A stretch of 64,000 bases of DNA from Candidatus Nitrotoga sp. SPKER. GTDB taxonomy: Bacteria; Pseudomonadota; Gammaproteobacteria; Burkholderiales; Gallionellaceae. Where the stretch lies: assembly GCA_003402285.1 (NCBI GenBank), contig QFXG01000023.1:1-64000 (forward strand), in the 5' to 3' direction. Every line of letters starts with the position of its first letter. The stretch's first letter is position 1. The translations under genes were made by a program, and so were the position numbers. The notes under the pieces were generated by a model that was not told the DNA's origin, did no database searches, and saw only the letters and a program-made list of their open reading frames with translations. Positions 9,348 to 17,814 of this stretch are shown here, piece after piece.

Positions 9348-9853
9348 GAGTTACGGTGGTTGACACCAATGTTGTGTTGGTGGCGAACGGTCAGCACGCG
9401 GATGTTTCTCCCGAATGCGTCAAGAACTGTGTTCTTGCATTGCAAGAAATCATGCGTTCAGGGAAGCTGGCGCTTGATGACGGATTTCTTATCCTTCGTG
9501 AGTATCAGAACAAGACGCTGCCCAATCAGGGCAAACGGCCGGGCGATGCTTTCGTCAAATGGGCGTTAAATAACCTATGTAATGCGAAGCGGGTAGATAA
9601 AGTAACTTTGCTGGAACATGACGAACGGGGTTTTGAGTCGTTTCCTAAAGACACGGACTTGGTAAATTTTGATGCTCCAGATCGAAAATTTGTCGCAGTT
9701 TCTGGGGCGCATCTGGAAAAGCCATCCATCGCCCAAGCTACAGATTCTAAGTGGCTGAATTGGGATGCGGCACTCAAACGGCATGGGATCGAGGTGTCGT
9801 TTTTGTGCAAAGCTGACATTCAACGGTTTCACGAGAGCAAGTTTGGCGAATGA
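9344..9853 (+). CDS. PIN-like domain protein, predicted ribonuclease
   Basis: A 169-residue single-domain protein. VVDTNVVL at residues 5-12 gives the first PIN acidic residue (D7) with the DTN signature. Further candidates for the metal site are E53 (LREYQ), D113 in a DRKFVAV strand and D134 in ATDSKW, spaced as in PIN nucleases. PIN domains cleave RNA and are toxins in VapBC modules; here the usual small antitoxin is missing and the neighbours are an ATPase and an RNA ligase. The start is GTG, overlapping the ATPase stop, and the stop overlaps the ligase start (ATGA). The RNA target is unknown. The PIN call rests on motifs and could be checked by structure prediction. Confidence 0.8.
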   Translation: MRVTVVDTNVVLVANGQHADVSPECVKNCVLALQEIMRSGKLALDDGFLILREYQNKTLPNQGKRPGDAFVKWALNNLCNAKRVDKVTLLEHDERGFESFPKDTDLVNFDAPDRKFVAVSGAHLEKPSIAQATDSKWLNWDAALKRHGIEVSFLCKADIQRFHESKFGE

Positions 9854-10545
9854 GCGATTTCTTCAGATTCCCTCACACATCACACATTGTCTGGCTCGGC
9901 GGCGGCACTCCGCGTGACGACAAGGTGTTGACGGTATCAGAGGCCGAAGCGTTCTTGGCGCATGACGTCGTACTCGAAGAAAAAGTTGACGGCGCCAATC
10001 TGGGATTTTCGGTAGATAGCAACGGAGTAATTCGCATCCAAAACCGTGGACAATATCTTTCGCGTCCCTTCACTGGGCAGTTCGCTCGCCTGAACGAATG
10101 GCTTGCAATCCATGAAAACACATTATCTGCAGCACTGGGCGAAACCCTGATCCTGTTTGGTGAGTGGGTAGCAGCTGTGCATAATTTGGATTACCAAAAC
10201 TTGCCGGATTATTTCTTGGTGTTCGATGTGTATGACCGAAATGCGCGACGCTTTTGGAGTACGATCCGGCGTAATGGGTTGGCATCAGGGCTTGGCTTGC
10301 ACCCCATTCATCAGGTGGGAGTAGGACATTACCAGATGAGCTCACTTAAGCGGATACTTGCCGCGACTCCAAGCACTTACCGTGATGGAGGGTGTGAGGG
10401 CATCTATCTTCGACATGAAAATAAAGACTGGCTAATTGCTCGAGCTAAGTTGGTGCACCCTGATTTTGTACAAAGTATTGGCAGGCATTGGCGTTCGCGT
10501 ACCCTGCGTTGGAACTCGCTAGCAGCTGAAATTGAATCTTGTTAG
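9850..10545 (+). CDS. Rnl2-like ATP-dependent RNA ligase
   Basis: A 231-residue nucleotidyltransferase-fold ligase. The adenylation motif EEKVDGAN is at 43-50 with the predicted AMP-accepting K45, motif Ia NRG at 65-67, motif III FGEW at 103-106, the YFLVFDVYD strand at 121-129, motif IV EGIYLR at 183-188, and motif V near RAKLV at 198-202. This set is characteristic of RNA ligase (T4 Rnl2 type) rather than DNA ligase, and the size fits a minimal ligase without a large C-terminal domain. Expected activity is sealing 3'-OH/5'-phosphate RNA ends. It is the third gene of an overlapping operon with a PIN-like nuclease and an ATPase, which suggests repair or reversal of cuts made by the nuclease; that role is inferred. 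Confidence 0.88.
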   Translation: MSDFFRFPHTSHIVWLGGGTPRDDKVLTVSEAEAFLAHDVVLEEKVDGANLGFSVDSNGVIRIQNRGQYLSRPFTGQFARLNEWLAIHENTLSAALGETLILFGEWVAAVHNLDYQNLPDYFLVFDVYDRNARRFWSTIRRNGLASGLGLHPIHQVGVGHYQMSSLKRILAATPSTYRDGGCEGIYLRHENKDWLIARAKLVHPDFVQSIGRHWRSRTLRWNSLAAEIESC

Positions 10546-10656
10546 GGTTTTTTGATAAATTCTGAGTTTCTAATCTTCGTTAGTTTTATGACGGATGACG
10601 AAATTAGTTGGAGTTGTCTATGACATTATGGAGACTACCCAAAAGGGTGGGCGATC

Positions 10657-11226
10657 ATGAGCAAAGCATTTACCAAAGAAACGGACGAAAATCCTGACGA
10701 TGAAGAGGGTCAGATAGTTTCACCCCTTCCACCCGGAGTCAAAAACTACATCACTCCCATCGGTTACCAGCGTATGAAAGATGAACTTGATCAGCTATGG
10801 AAAGTGGAACGTCCGGTGTTGGTCCAAACCATTACTTGGGCCGCATCCAACGGCGATCGTTCGGAAAATGGCGACTATATTTATGGCAAGAAGCGTCTGC
10901 GTGAAATCGATCGGCGCATCCGCTTTCTGTCCAAGCGTCTGGAAAACGCCGCAGTGGTGGATCCGGTGCAGCGAGAGTCGTGTGATCAAGTGTTTTTTGG
11001 TGCGACAGTCACAGTGTGCCGGCAGGACGGCGCAGAGTATACCTATAGCATAGTCGGAGTGGATGAAGCTGATGCCGGACGTGGATTGATTAGCTGGGTA
11101 TCACCGCTAGCCCGAGCGCTACTAAAGGCGCGCGCCGATGATGTGGTAATGTTGCACATTCCCGGTGGCGTAGAAGAGCTGGTGGTAGTGGACGTTGCTT
11201 ATCGGGCGATACGTTTTGACGATTGA
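10657..11226 (+). CDS. greB: transcription elongation factor GreB
   Basis: Releases backtracked RNA polymerase by stimulating cleavage of the nascent transcript. The 189-residue protein has a GreA/GreB coiled coil (about residues 32-105, with ITPIGYQRMKDELDQLW and NGDRSENGDYIYGKKRLREID, including the acidic tip DRSENGD) and a C-terminal FKBP-like domain ending at about 188. The N-terminal 25 residues are an acidic extension. It lies downstream of the RNA ligase with a 110-bp gap, so it is probably a separate unit and marks the return to core chromosome. Confidence 0.95.
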   Translation: MSKAFTKETDENPDDEEGQIVSPLPPGVKNYITPIGYQRMKDELDQLWKVERPVLVQTITWAASNGDRSENGDYIYGKKRLREIDRRIRFLSKRLENAAVVDPVQRESCDQVFFGATVTVCRQDGAEYTYSIVGVDEADAGRGLISWVSPLARALLKARADDVVMLHIPGGVEELVVVDVAYRAIRFDD

Positions 11227-11301
11227 GTTGCTGATAAAAACGTAAACTTTAAATATATCACCTGGAACTTTAACAGCAGTATTTCTCGTTCCATCCCCGA
11301 A

Positions 11302-11934
11302 CTAGCCAAGAGTAGGAAATAAGCCGCGTACTCCACCCGCAATGAATTCTACGGAAATGGCCGCGAGTACCAGGCCCATTAGTCGAGTAAATACGTCTAT
11401 GCCTATCTTGCCCAAACGTTGCGCCACCCACGGTGCAATGAGGAAGGTTAACCAGACCGTTACGCTTAACAACATAATTTCCAGGCTCATAATTAAATAA
11501 TGCTCAATGCCGTGGGCCTTGTGTGCCTCTAGAATTACCGCGCTGATGGAGCCGGGCCCGGCCAGTAGTGGGATGGATAGAGGCACGATTGCATGGATCG
11601 AGCTTGCTTCGCTCTCAGCACTGTTATTATCGGTTGCGAGGGAGGTATAGAGGTGGCCATTCAACATTTTGAAGGCCATTAACATCAGCAGAATGCCGCC
11701 CGCCACGCGAAATGAGCTGATGCTGATACCGAAAAAAGCCAGTAGTGGTTGGCCCATAAATAAAGCAACCAGCAAAATGGCGCATACCGCCAGCGATGCG
11801 ACGCGGCCAACCTTGGCTCGTTTTGGCGCCGTCATGCCGGAGGTGAACAGGATGATGACAGGGATAATCCCGATCGGATCGAGGATGGCGAACAGGCTGA
11901 TAAAAATCTTGGTGTATTCGGTGAAATCCAGCAT
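11302..11934 (-). CDS. MarC family integral membrane protein
   Basis: A 210-residue protein with about six membrane helices and MarC/UPF0056 features: an N-terminal FISLFAILDPIGIIPVII helix and a central PLSIPLLAGPGSISAVI motif. The family was once linked to multiple antibiotic resistance, but its true role is unknown; NAAT is an older name for relatives. No ribosome site of note. It is convergent with greB and lies downstream of rsmB on the same strand, about 65 bp away. Confidence 0.9.
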   Translation of the reverse strand: MLDFTEYTKIFISLFAILDPIGIIPVIILFTSGMTAPKRAKVGRVASLAVCAILLVALFMGQPLLAFFGISISSFRVAGGILLMLMAFKMLNGHLYTSLATDNNSAESEASSIHAIVPLSIPLLAGPGSISAVILEAHKAHGIEHYLIMSLEIMLLSVTVWLTFLIAPWVAQRLGKIGIDVFTRLMGLVLAAISVEFIAGGVRGLFPTLG

Positions 11935-11998
11935 GGCGCTCAGTCAAAAAAATGTAGCAAAATTGGTCGAATAAATTCCCGGTTATCCTCTTCCGAAC

Positions 11999-13285
11999 TT
12001 AGGTAGCAGCGACGTCGTTCGGGGCAACCGTTTTGACCCGTTCCAATACCGCTGCGAAGAAGGCATCAGTGTTGTGGAGTTGCGGCAACAGTTGCAGATA
12101 CTCTTCCGCTTCCAGCGGGATTTTCTGCTGTGCGAGTATTTCTCCGGCAGGACGTAACGTAAATTCTGGGTGGTCGTCAAGAAATGCATCGACTACGGCG
12201 CGGTTTTCCTGGGGCAAAAAACTACAGGTTGTATACACCAGCCTTCCGCCGGGTTTAAGTAGTTTACTGGCTGAGGCAAGGATAGAGGCTTGCAATCGGG
12301 TGAATTCGGCTACGCTTTGGGACGATTGGCGAAATTTGATGTCCGGACTGCGGCGCAGTGTGCCCAATCCGCTGCATGGTGCATCCACAAGAACGCGGTC
12401 GATTTTTCCAGCCAGACGTTTTATTTTGCTGTCGTTTTCATGTGCGATGAGTTGCGGGTGCAGGTTGCTCAGCCCCGAACGTTTCAAACGTGGCTTGAGG
12501 TTAGCCAGTCGTTTTTCGGATACATCCAGTGCATACAGTCTGCCTTGAGACTGCATCATGGCCCCTAGCATGAGTGCTTTGCCGCCTGCGCCTGCGCAAA
12601 AATCTACAACCATGTCATTGCGTTTGGGGGCGAGAAGAAATCCAAGCAGCTGGCTGCCTTCGTCCTGCACCTCTATTTTCCCACCGAGAAACAACGGGTG
12701 TTTGGTGAGTGATGGCTTGTCCTTCAGGCGAATGCCGATGGGGGAGTAAGGCGTGGCTTGCGCGTTCATGCCGTCTGCCTGCAAGGCTTGCAGCACCTCG
12801 TCGCGCGTAGCGAGCAGGGTGTTAACGCGTAAATCCAGTGCGGCCGGTTGCTGCATGGAGCGACCTAGTGTGAGGATGGTTTCATCCGTCATGGTGATTT
12901 GCAGTTGTTCAACCAACCATTCTGGCAGTTCGGCCTGCACCGACAATGATAATTCGGCAACATTGATGGCCTTCACTTGCCCCAACCAGTCAGCCTCATC
13001 GCGCTTTAGAAGCGGGGTAAGTTCACGCAGGTTATAGCCGCCGAACTTGATCCAATAAGCCAGCGCAATACGACGCGGCGTGGCCTGATTGGCGCAGGCA
13101 TGTTCCAGAAACAGGCGATGACGCAACACACCGAACATCGTTTCTGCCACCAGCGCACGCTCGTTGGAGCCAATACGCTCGCGCTGGAAAAATTGGCGCA
13201 GCATGGCGTCCGCGGGATGTTCCAGTGGCAGGATGCTGCGCAGGGCTTGGGTAACGAGGTCTAGGCGATATTCGGTCAGTAGCAT
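11999..13285 (-). CDS. rsmB: 16S rRNA (cytosine-967-C5)-methyltransferase RsmB
   Basis: Methylates C967 of 16S rRNA using S-adenosylmethionine. The 428-residue protein has an N-terminal NusB-like RNA-binding domain (about 1-140) and a C-terminal Rossmann methyltransferase. SAM-binding motif I reads VVDFCAGAGGKAL; the catalytic regions are VLVDAPCSGLGTLRRSPD (motif IV with the releasing Cys) and YTTCSFLPQENRAVV (motif VI with the nucleophilic Cys). The length matches the family. It sits upstream of marC and near the DUF3108 genes on the same strand, a common betaproteobacterial neighbourhood. Confidence 0.96.
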   Translation of the reverse strand: MLLTEYRLDLVTQALRSILPLEHPADAMLRQFFQRERIGSNERALVAETMFGVLRHRLFLEHACANQATPRRIALAYWIKFGGYNLRELTPLLKRDEADWLGQVKAINVAELSLSVQAELPEWLVEQLQITMTDETILTLGRSMQQPAALDLRVNTLLATRDEVLQALQADGMNAQATPYSPIGIRLKDKPSLTKHPLFLGGKIEVQDEGSQLLGFLLAPKRNDMVVDFCAGAGGKALMLGAMMQSQGRLYALDVSEKRLANLKPRLKRSGLSNLHPQLIAHENDSKIKRLAGKIDRVLVDAPCSGLGTLRRSPDIKFRQSSQSVAEFTRLQASILASASKLLKPGGRLVYTTCSFLPQENRAVVDAFLDDHPEFTLRPAGEILAQQKIPLEAEEYLQLLPQLHNTDAFFAAVLERVKTVAPNDVAAT

Positions 13286-13383
13286 GGTTCTATATTAGGG
13301 TAAAAGTATGGATGCGGTGATGGAAGTGATTACAGGTATGGAGGCGAAGTTTACAGGACAGGGCTGCATGACTTTTGAATTTC

Positions 13384-14493
13384 TCATTCGCCTGCGACCC
13401 GGATGTCAGAAATGACAACTTCCAGGATCATTCCACCGGAACGTTTAATCTGACGAAACTTGATTGGCAGCAGGCGATATTCCAGCCCGAGCCAAACTTC
13501 CATGCCGTCGCCATCTTGGCTGTGCAGCCTGCGCAAAGGTAATGCGCGCAACTTGCCCATTGGGGTGGTAATTTCTTCTTCTGCACCAATTTCAAGATCA
13601 TATTTTTCAAGTTTTTTGCCGGTGGTGATCGCAATCGATAAAATTTTATTGTGCAGGGGACGCTGTGAGAGTTGATATAAAAAACTCAAAATATCTTGGG
13701 CATCGGGAGGTAACTCAGTTTGACCGCCGTGAGAAAAATGCAATTTATTTCTCGTCCAGTTAAAGGCGACAGCCATTTGTTGTTTGCCGCTGGATACATT
13801 TTGTTCTTCTTCGTAGCCTTCGGGCTGCAGCCCGAAGTTGCCTGCCTTGCCGTGGCTGGTTTGAATGAGTTGGTAGCTTTTAAACAATCGGGCTATCCCG
13901 GTTGATTTCGTTTCCGCTTTCAGGACATATTTATCTTCACTAATTTCAAGCTGGTGGCTGATTTCGCCAATCTTGAAATCGTCCTGGCCATAGTAAACGA
14001 CAAACTTTAGTTGTGCGTGTTTGGGTAATGGGTGGGTGACTGGTTCGTCTACCTTGGCTACGGCAGATGCCGCTTCAATAGTAGGTATTGATGCTGGTTC
14101 GGAGATGGCTGCTACAGCAGATGCAGGTTCTGTAGCAGGTATTGATTCCGGTTCGGGGGTGGCTGCTACAGGTGATGCAGGTTCTGTAGCAGGTATTGAT
14201 TCCGGTTCGGGGGTGGCTGCTACAGGTGATGCTGCTTCCGTAACAGGTATTGACTCCGGTTCTGATGAGGTCGTTACAGTATGTTCAGTTTCGGCAGGCG
14301 GACTTGCAGGCTCAACTTCGGGCGTGGGCACATCGACTTGCCCTGGCACCGCTTCGAGTCTAGCGCTAAGCGGGGGCAGTAGCGCTTCGCTATTCGGCAA
14401 CTCTACTTGCAAGAGCCACAGTGCTGCGCTATGCAGCAGCACAGAAAGCGCGATGGTAAAAATGATGCGTCTGGTGGGCGTGCCAGAATTCAT
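13384..14493 (-). CDS. DUF3108 domain protein with N-terminal anchor and Pro/Glu repeats
   Basis: A 369-residue envelope protein. A membrane anchor occupies about residues 9-29, a low-complexity linker runs from 45 to 150, and the DUF3108 domain is about 160-365, starting LKFVVYYGQDDFKIGEISH. The linker contains four tandem copies of an 18-residue unit. DUF3108 proteins are predicted periplasmic beta-rich proteins of unknown function. The anchor plus linker resembles TonB-like layout, which would place the domain far from the inner membrane. The neighbouring gene encodes a second DUF3108 protein on the same strand, and rsmB lies downstream. Confidence 0.82.
   Translation of the reverse strand: MNSGTPTRRIIFTIALSVLLHSAALWLLQVELPNSEALLPPLSARLEAVPGQVDVPTPEVEPASPPAETEHTVTTSSEPESIPVTEAASPVAATPEPESIPATEPASPVAATPEPESIPATEPASAVAAISEPASIPTIEAASAVAKVDEPVTHPLPKHAQLKFVVYYGQDDFKIGEISHQLEISEDKYVLKAETKSTGIARLFKSYQLIQTSHGKAGNFGLQPEGYEEEQNVSSGKQQMAVAFNWTRNKLHFSHGGQTELPPDAQDILSFLYQLSQRPLHNKILSIAITTGKKLEKYDLEIGAEEEITTPMGKLRALPLRRLHSQDGDGMEVWLGLEYRLLPIKFRQIKRSGGMILEVVISDIRVAGE
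14047..14262 (-). repeat. four tandem 54-bp repeats in the DUF3108 linker
   Basis: Four in-frame copies of a 54-bp unit encode residues 78-149. The consensus is EPESIPATEPASPVAATP; the two middle copies differ by three residues and the outer copies are more diverged. The high DNA identity of the middle copies suggests recent duplication by slippage or unequal crossing-over. Length variation between strains is likely. Confidence 0.9.
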
Positions 14494-14517
14494 TTCATAA
14501 AGAGCCCAGAATGATTG

Positions 14518-15246
14518 CTACTCAAAATTTATTTGGGTCAACACCTGCGTGAATTTGTCGCCATTGGATTCGGTAATGATCATCTTGTAAGGAAAATTGC
14601 CGTGTTCTGTTGCCAACCAGAGTTCAGTTTGATTCTCACCGTCTTGCGGCGGGCTGGCTACGTGCAATGCCTTGAATGTCCCAAGCGGGATCGTCATGCT
14701 TTGGTCGGGGGTAATGCGGTAACTGTATTCATCTACCTTGCTGCCGTTAGTCATATTGAAGTTGAGTTCGGTGGCATTTTGTAGGGGTACAAACATGAAC
14801 TGGTACATTGCGCTTAAGCGGTCTTGCGTTCCAGCTTGCAGCGGCAGCGTGCGTTTCCCGGAGCGATCAGTCAGCGTGATGTTTTTAGTTTTCCAGTCAA
14901 AGTCGGCGCGCGTATTCCGCTCGGTATCGAGTTTACGTCCCTGAATATAAGTAAGTGGGCGTAAGCCCTTCGCTGTCACGGTGCCTTCGCTGGTGACGCG
15001 GATGACTTCTGGCTTGAACATGGCAAGCAGGCCGATTGCTTTGGTTACGCTCTCGATACGGTAGCCGCCCTGCTTGCGGGTATAAGTTTCTGTCATGGTC
15101 GCGACTTTAATATTGCCTTTAAGTACATCGTAATGGGCATCAATGTTAGTGAACTGCATCGGTAAGGCGGGTGTAGCAGCGAATAGTGCTTGCGGGGCAA
15201 TGCTAGCAAGTAATAGCAAGCTGGCTAGATAAATAATGTTACGCAT
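14518..15246 (-). CDS. exported DUF3108 domain protein
   Basis: A 242-residue protein with a clear signal peptide (residues 1-23, hydrophobic YLASLLLLASIAPQALFA then cleavage at AAT) followed by a DUF3108 domain (about 35-235). It shares the order of strands with the neighbouring 369-residue paralogue, including the PLGTFKALHVASPPQDGENQTELWL segment that corresponds to the paralogue's TPMGKLRALPLRR...GLEYR region. Function unknown; periplasmic location is inferred. Its start overlaps the end of purN by eight bases, so it is likely translated from the purMN transcript. Confidence 0.85.
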   Translation of the reverse strand: MRNIIYLASLLLLASIAPQALFAATPALPMQFTNIDAHYDVLKGNIKVATMTETYTRKQGGYRIESVTKAIGLLAMFKPEVIRVTSEGTVTAKGLRPLTYIQGRKLDTERNTRADFDWKTKNITLTDRSGKRTLPLQAGTQDRLSAMYQFMFVPLQNATELNFNMTNGSKVDEYSYRITPDQSMTIPLGTFKALHVASPPQDGENQTELWLATEHGNFPYKMIITESNGDKFTQVLTQINFE

Positions 15247-15922
15247 GAGCGAGTTCCATTTTTGGAGAGATGAGTGGACAACCGGATTGTTCCAGGCATT
15301 TCATTTGCACCTTACCTTCCGTGCTTAAGCTGATCTCGTCATTGCAGAGCCAACGGATGGCTTGCGGAAAAATGCGGTGTTCTTGGTCTAATACGCGTGC
15401 TGCCAGGGTTGCTGGAGTATCGTCCATGAGTACCGGTACTGCGGCCTGGATGATGATGGGGCCGTGATCGACGTCGCTGGTAACAAAATGCACGGTACAG
15501 CCGTGGATCTTCACGCCGTCCTGAAGCGCGCGCGCATGGGTACTCAGGCCACTATAAGCGGGCAATAGCGAGGGGTGAATGTTAATAAGTTTGTTTTGAT
15601 AGCGTGCCACGAATTGAGGGGTGAGAATGCGCATGAAACCGGCAAGTACGATAAGGTCGGGCCGGTAGCTGTCTATGCAGAGGGCTAGTTCGGCGTCGAA
15701 AGATTCGCGGTCTGGATAGTTGCGATGTGCCACAACCTTTGTTGCAATCCCATATTGTTTGGCAATTTCCAATCCCGGGGCATCGGCCCGATTGCTGATA
15801 ACCGCTGCTATCTTACAGGGCAGGTCGGCTTCCAGTAGTGCGCGCATATTACTGCCGTGGCCGGAAATCAGGATAACGATGGATTTGATCGCTACGTTAA
15901 CAGATTCGGGTTTGTGGTTCAT
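15239..15922 (-). CDS. purN: phosphoribosylglycinamide formyltransferase PurN
   Basis: Transfers a formyl group from 10-formyltetrahydrofolate to GAR in purine synthesis. Motifs: [16 protein letters not shown] near residues 16-31 and the catalytic region [28 protein letters not shown] with the active-site Asn and His; the downstream Asp lies in [11 protein letters not shown]. At 227 residues it is slightly longer than the usual 210, with a C-terminal tail. Its start overlaps the 3' end of purM by 26 bp, showing tight coupling. folD, which makes the folate intermediate, is at 61 kb. Confidence 0.95.
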   Translation of the reverse strand: MNHKPESVNVAIKSIVILISGHGSNMRALLEADLPCKIAAVISNRADAPGLEIAKQYGIATKVVAHRNYPDRESFDAELALCIDSYRPDLIVLAGFMRILTPQFVARYQNKLINIHPSLLPAYSGLSTHARALQDGVKIHGCTVHFVTSDVDHGPIIIQAAVPVLMDDTPATLAARVLDQEHRIFPQAIRWLCNDEISLSTEGKVQMKCLEQSGCPLISPKMELAHA

Positions 15923-16976
15923 CGGCTATCCGCGCTTCAATTGTGCCTATACGCCATACAGTTTCTCCAGCGGCGACTAGCTGGTTCATCGCTTCTGCGA
16001 CATCATTCTGGTCCACGATAACCACCATGCCGATGCCGCAGTTGAAAGTGCGGTACATTTCTTGTTGAGCTACGTTACCTTGTTCGCGGAGCCATTCGAA
16101 CAGCTTGGGTGTGCGCCAGGCAAGTCCGTCAATCACGGCGGTGACGTTGGCGGGCAACACACGCGGCACATTTTCCAGCAGACCCCCGCCAGTGATGTGC
16201 GCCATACCTTTTATACGAAGGGTTTGCATCAGCGCCAGCAATGGTTTCACATAGATACGGGTGGGCGCCATAATGCAATCAGCCAGTGTGCGCTCACCCT
16301 CAAATTTAGCATCGAGGTCGGGTTGGCTGCGCTCGATGATTTTACGCACCAGCGAGTAACCGTTGGAATGCGCGCCGTTGGAGGCGAGTCCCAGCACGAT
16401 GTCGCCAGGCCGGATGTCAGCACCAGTGATGATGTTGGTTTTTTCCACCACACCTACAGCGAAACCGGCAAGGTCATATTCACCCACCGGATACATGCCC
16501 GGCATTTCAGCGGTCTCGCCACCGATGAGCGCGCAACCCGCCAGCTCGCATCCTGTCGCTATGCCCTTGATGACTTCGGTAGCAGCATCCACATCCAGCT
16601 TGCCACAAGCGAAATAATCGAGGAAAAATAGTGGCTCTGCGCCTTGCACCAGAATATCGTTGACGCTCATTCCAACCAGGTCGATGCCAACGGTATCGTG
16701 ACGATTCAATTCGAATGCCAACTTCAATTTAGTACCCACGCCATCGGTGCCAGACACCAGCACCGGCTCGCGGTATTTTTTAGAAATTTCGACTAATCCG
16801 CCAAAGCCGCCTATGCCACTCAAAACTTCCGGGCGCATTGTACGTTTGGCGAATGGTTTAATGTTTTCCACCAGTCGATCACCTGCGGCTATGTCTACGC
16901 CGGCGTCGCGGTAGGAAAGGGTATCAGGTAAGCTCAAGTTGAGTTCTCGCTTTCTTCGGGATACAGTACAGGTCAT
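15897..16976 (-). CDS. purM: phosphoribosylformylglycinamidine cyclo-ligase PurM
   Basis: ATP-dependent ring closure giving 5-aminoimidazole ribonucleotide, the fifth step of purine synthesis. Family motifs are present: [70 protein letters not shown] and [13 protein letters not shown]. The 359-residue frame begins with about 13 residues not normally found; a TTG at 16937 (starting [13 protein letters not shown]) would give the standard N-terminus, so the exact start is uncertain. It heads the purM-purN-DUF3108 unit and is divergent from hda, an arrangement common in proteobacteria. Confidence 0.95.
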   Translation of the reverse strand: MTCTVSRRKRELNLSLPDTLSYRDAGVDIAAGDRLVENIKPFAKRTMRPEVLSGIGGFGGLVEISKKYREPVLVSGTDGVGTKLKLAFELNRHDTVGIDLVGMSVNDILVQGAEPLFFLDYFACGKLDVDAATEVIKGIATGCELAGCALIGGETAEMPGMYPVGEYDLAGFAVGVVEKTNIITGADIRPGDIVLGLASNGAHSNGYSLVRKIIERSQPDLDAKFEGERTLADCIMAPTRIYVKPLLALMQTLRIKGMAHITGGGLLENVPRVLPANVTAVIDGLAWRTPKLFEWLREQGNVAQQEMYRTFNCGIGMVVIVDQNDVAEAMNQLVAAGETVWRIGTIEARIADEPQTRIC

Positions 16977-17145
16977 TTCGTAAGCGATATTTTACTCCAA
17001 ATGACCATTCCACGCTTCGCCGCACTGCAAGGGGGTGCGCTTGTGTACTGCTCGACCCTGTCCGTGCGGGCAGTATTGTTGATCGGATTGAGCCATATCC
17101 AGGGCATGGCCGCTATCGCTGTCCGTGTATCGTGATTCATTTTTT

Positions 17146-17814
17146 ATGACGCAATTATTATTAAATATCACTCCAGACTGGCTGCCTACGCTCAATAACT
17201 TTGTACCGGGTCGCAATGTTGAGTTGCTCTCGGTATTGCAACATGCCTTGGCGGGTACCTCGAATGAGCGGTGTTTCTATCTATGGGGCGAGGGGGGCTG
17301 CGGTAAGAGCCATCTTATGCAGGCAGCAGTGGAGCAGGCACGCTCATTGGGACAGCCCGCAGTCTTTGCTCATGGCGCTGTGCCGGATTTGGTCCCGGTG
17401 ATTGCAGTGGATGATGTTGAGTTGCTAGATGATGCTGGGCAGATTACGCTGTTCGCCCTTTATAATAGAGTGCGCGAAAGTGGCGGCGTGTTGCTGGTCA
17501 GCGGTGGATCTGCACCGACCCATTTAAACTTGCGCGATGACCTGCGCACCCGTTTAGGGTGGGGGCTGGTATATCAGGTGCATGCGCTGAATGATGCAGA
17601 AAAGGCGCAAGCATTAGAACAGCATGGACAAGCGCGCGGCTTTATATTGCCGCGCGACGTGACGCAATATCTGTTGCGTCACGGACGGCGTGACATGCCT
17701 GCGCTGCTCGGGCTGATGGATGCGCTGGACGCGCACTGTTTGCGTTTGCAGCGTGCCCCTTCGATACCATTACTGAAAGAAGTGATGCAAACTTTTAATC
17801 TGGAGTCTGTGTGA
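17146..17814 (+). CDS. hda: DnaA regulatory inactivator Hda
   Basis: DnaA-like AAA+ protein that, with the sliding clamp, promotes hydrolysis of DnaA-bound ATP and so limits re-initiation of replication. The 222-residue product has a DnaA-family ATPase domain: P-loop GEGGCGKSH, Walker B VIAVDDVEL and sensor region LRDDLRTRLGWG. It lacks the DnaA DNA-binding domain, as expected. The ATG at 17146 gives the typical N-terminus MTQLLLNITPDWLPTLNNFV; a frame-opening ATG at 17125 adds seven unlikely residues. It overlaps the HAD phosphatase gene by four bases and is divergent from purM. Confidence 0.93.
   Translation: MTQLLLNITPDWLPTLNNFVPGRNVELLSVLQHALAGTSNERCFYLWGEGGCGKSHLMQAAVEQARSLGQPAVFAHGAVPDLVPVIAVDDVELLDDAGQITLFALYNRVRESGGVLLVSGGSAPTHLNLRDDLRTRLGWGLVYQVHALNDAEKAQALEQHGQARGFILPRDVTQYLLRHGRRDMPALLGLMDALDAHCLRLQRAPSIPLLKEVMQTFNLESV

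Noticed and set aside
14021-14500. 159-residue open frame on the plus strand opposite the repeat-rich DUF3108 gene
   Set aside because: It is a shadow of the tandem repeats in the real minus-strand gene: a Gly/Ser/Ala-rich low-complexity product with no ribosome site.
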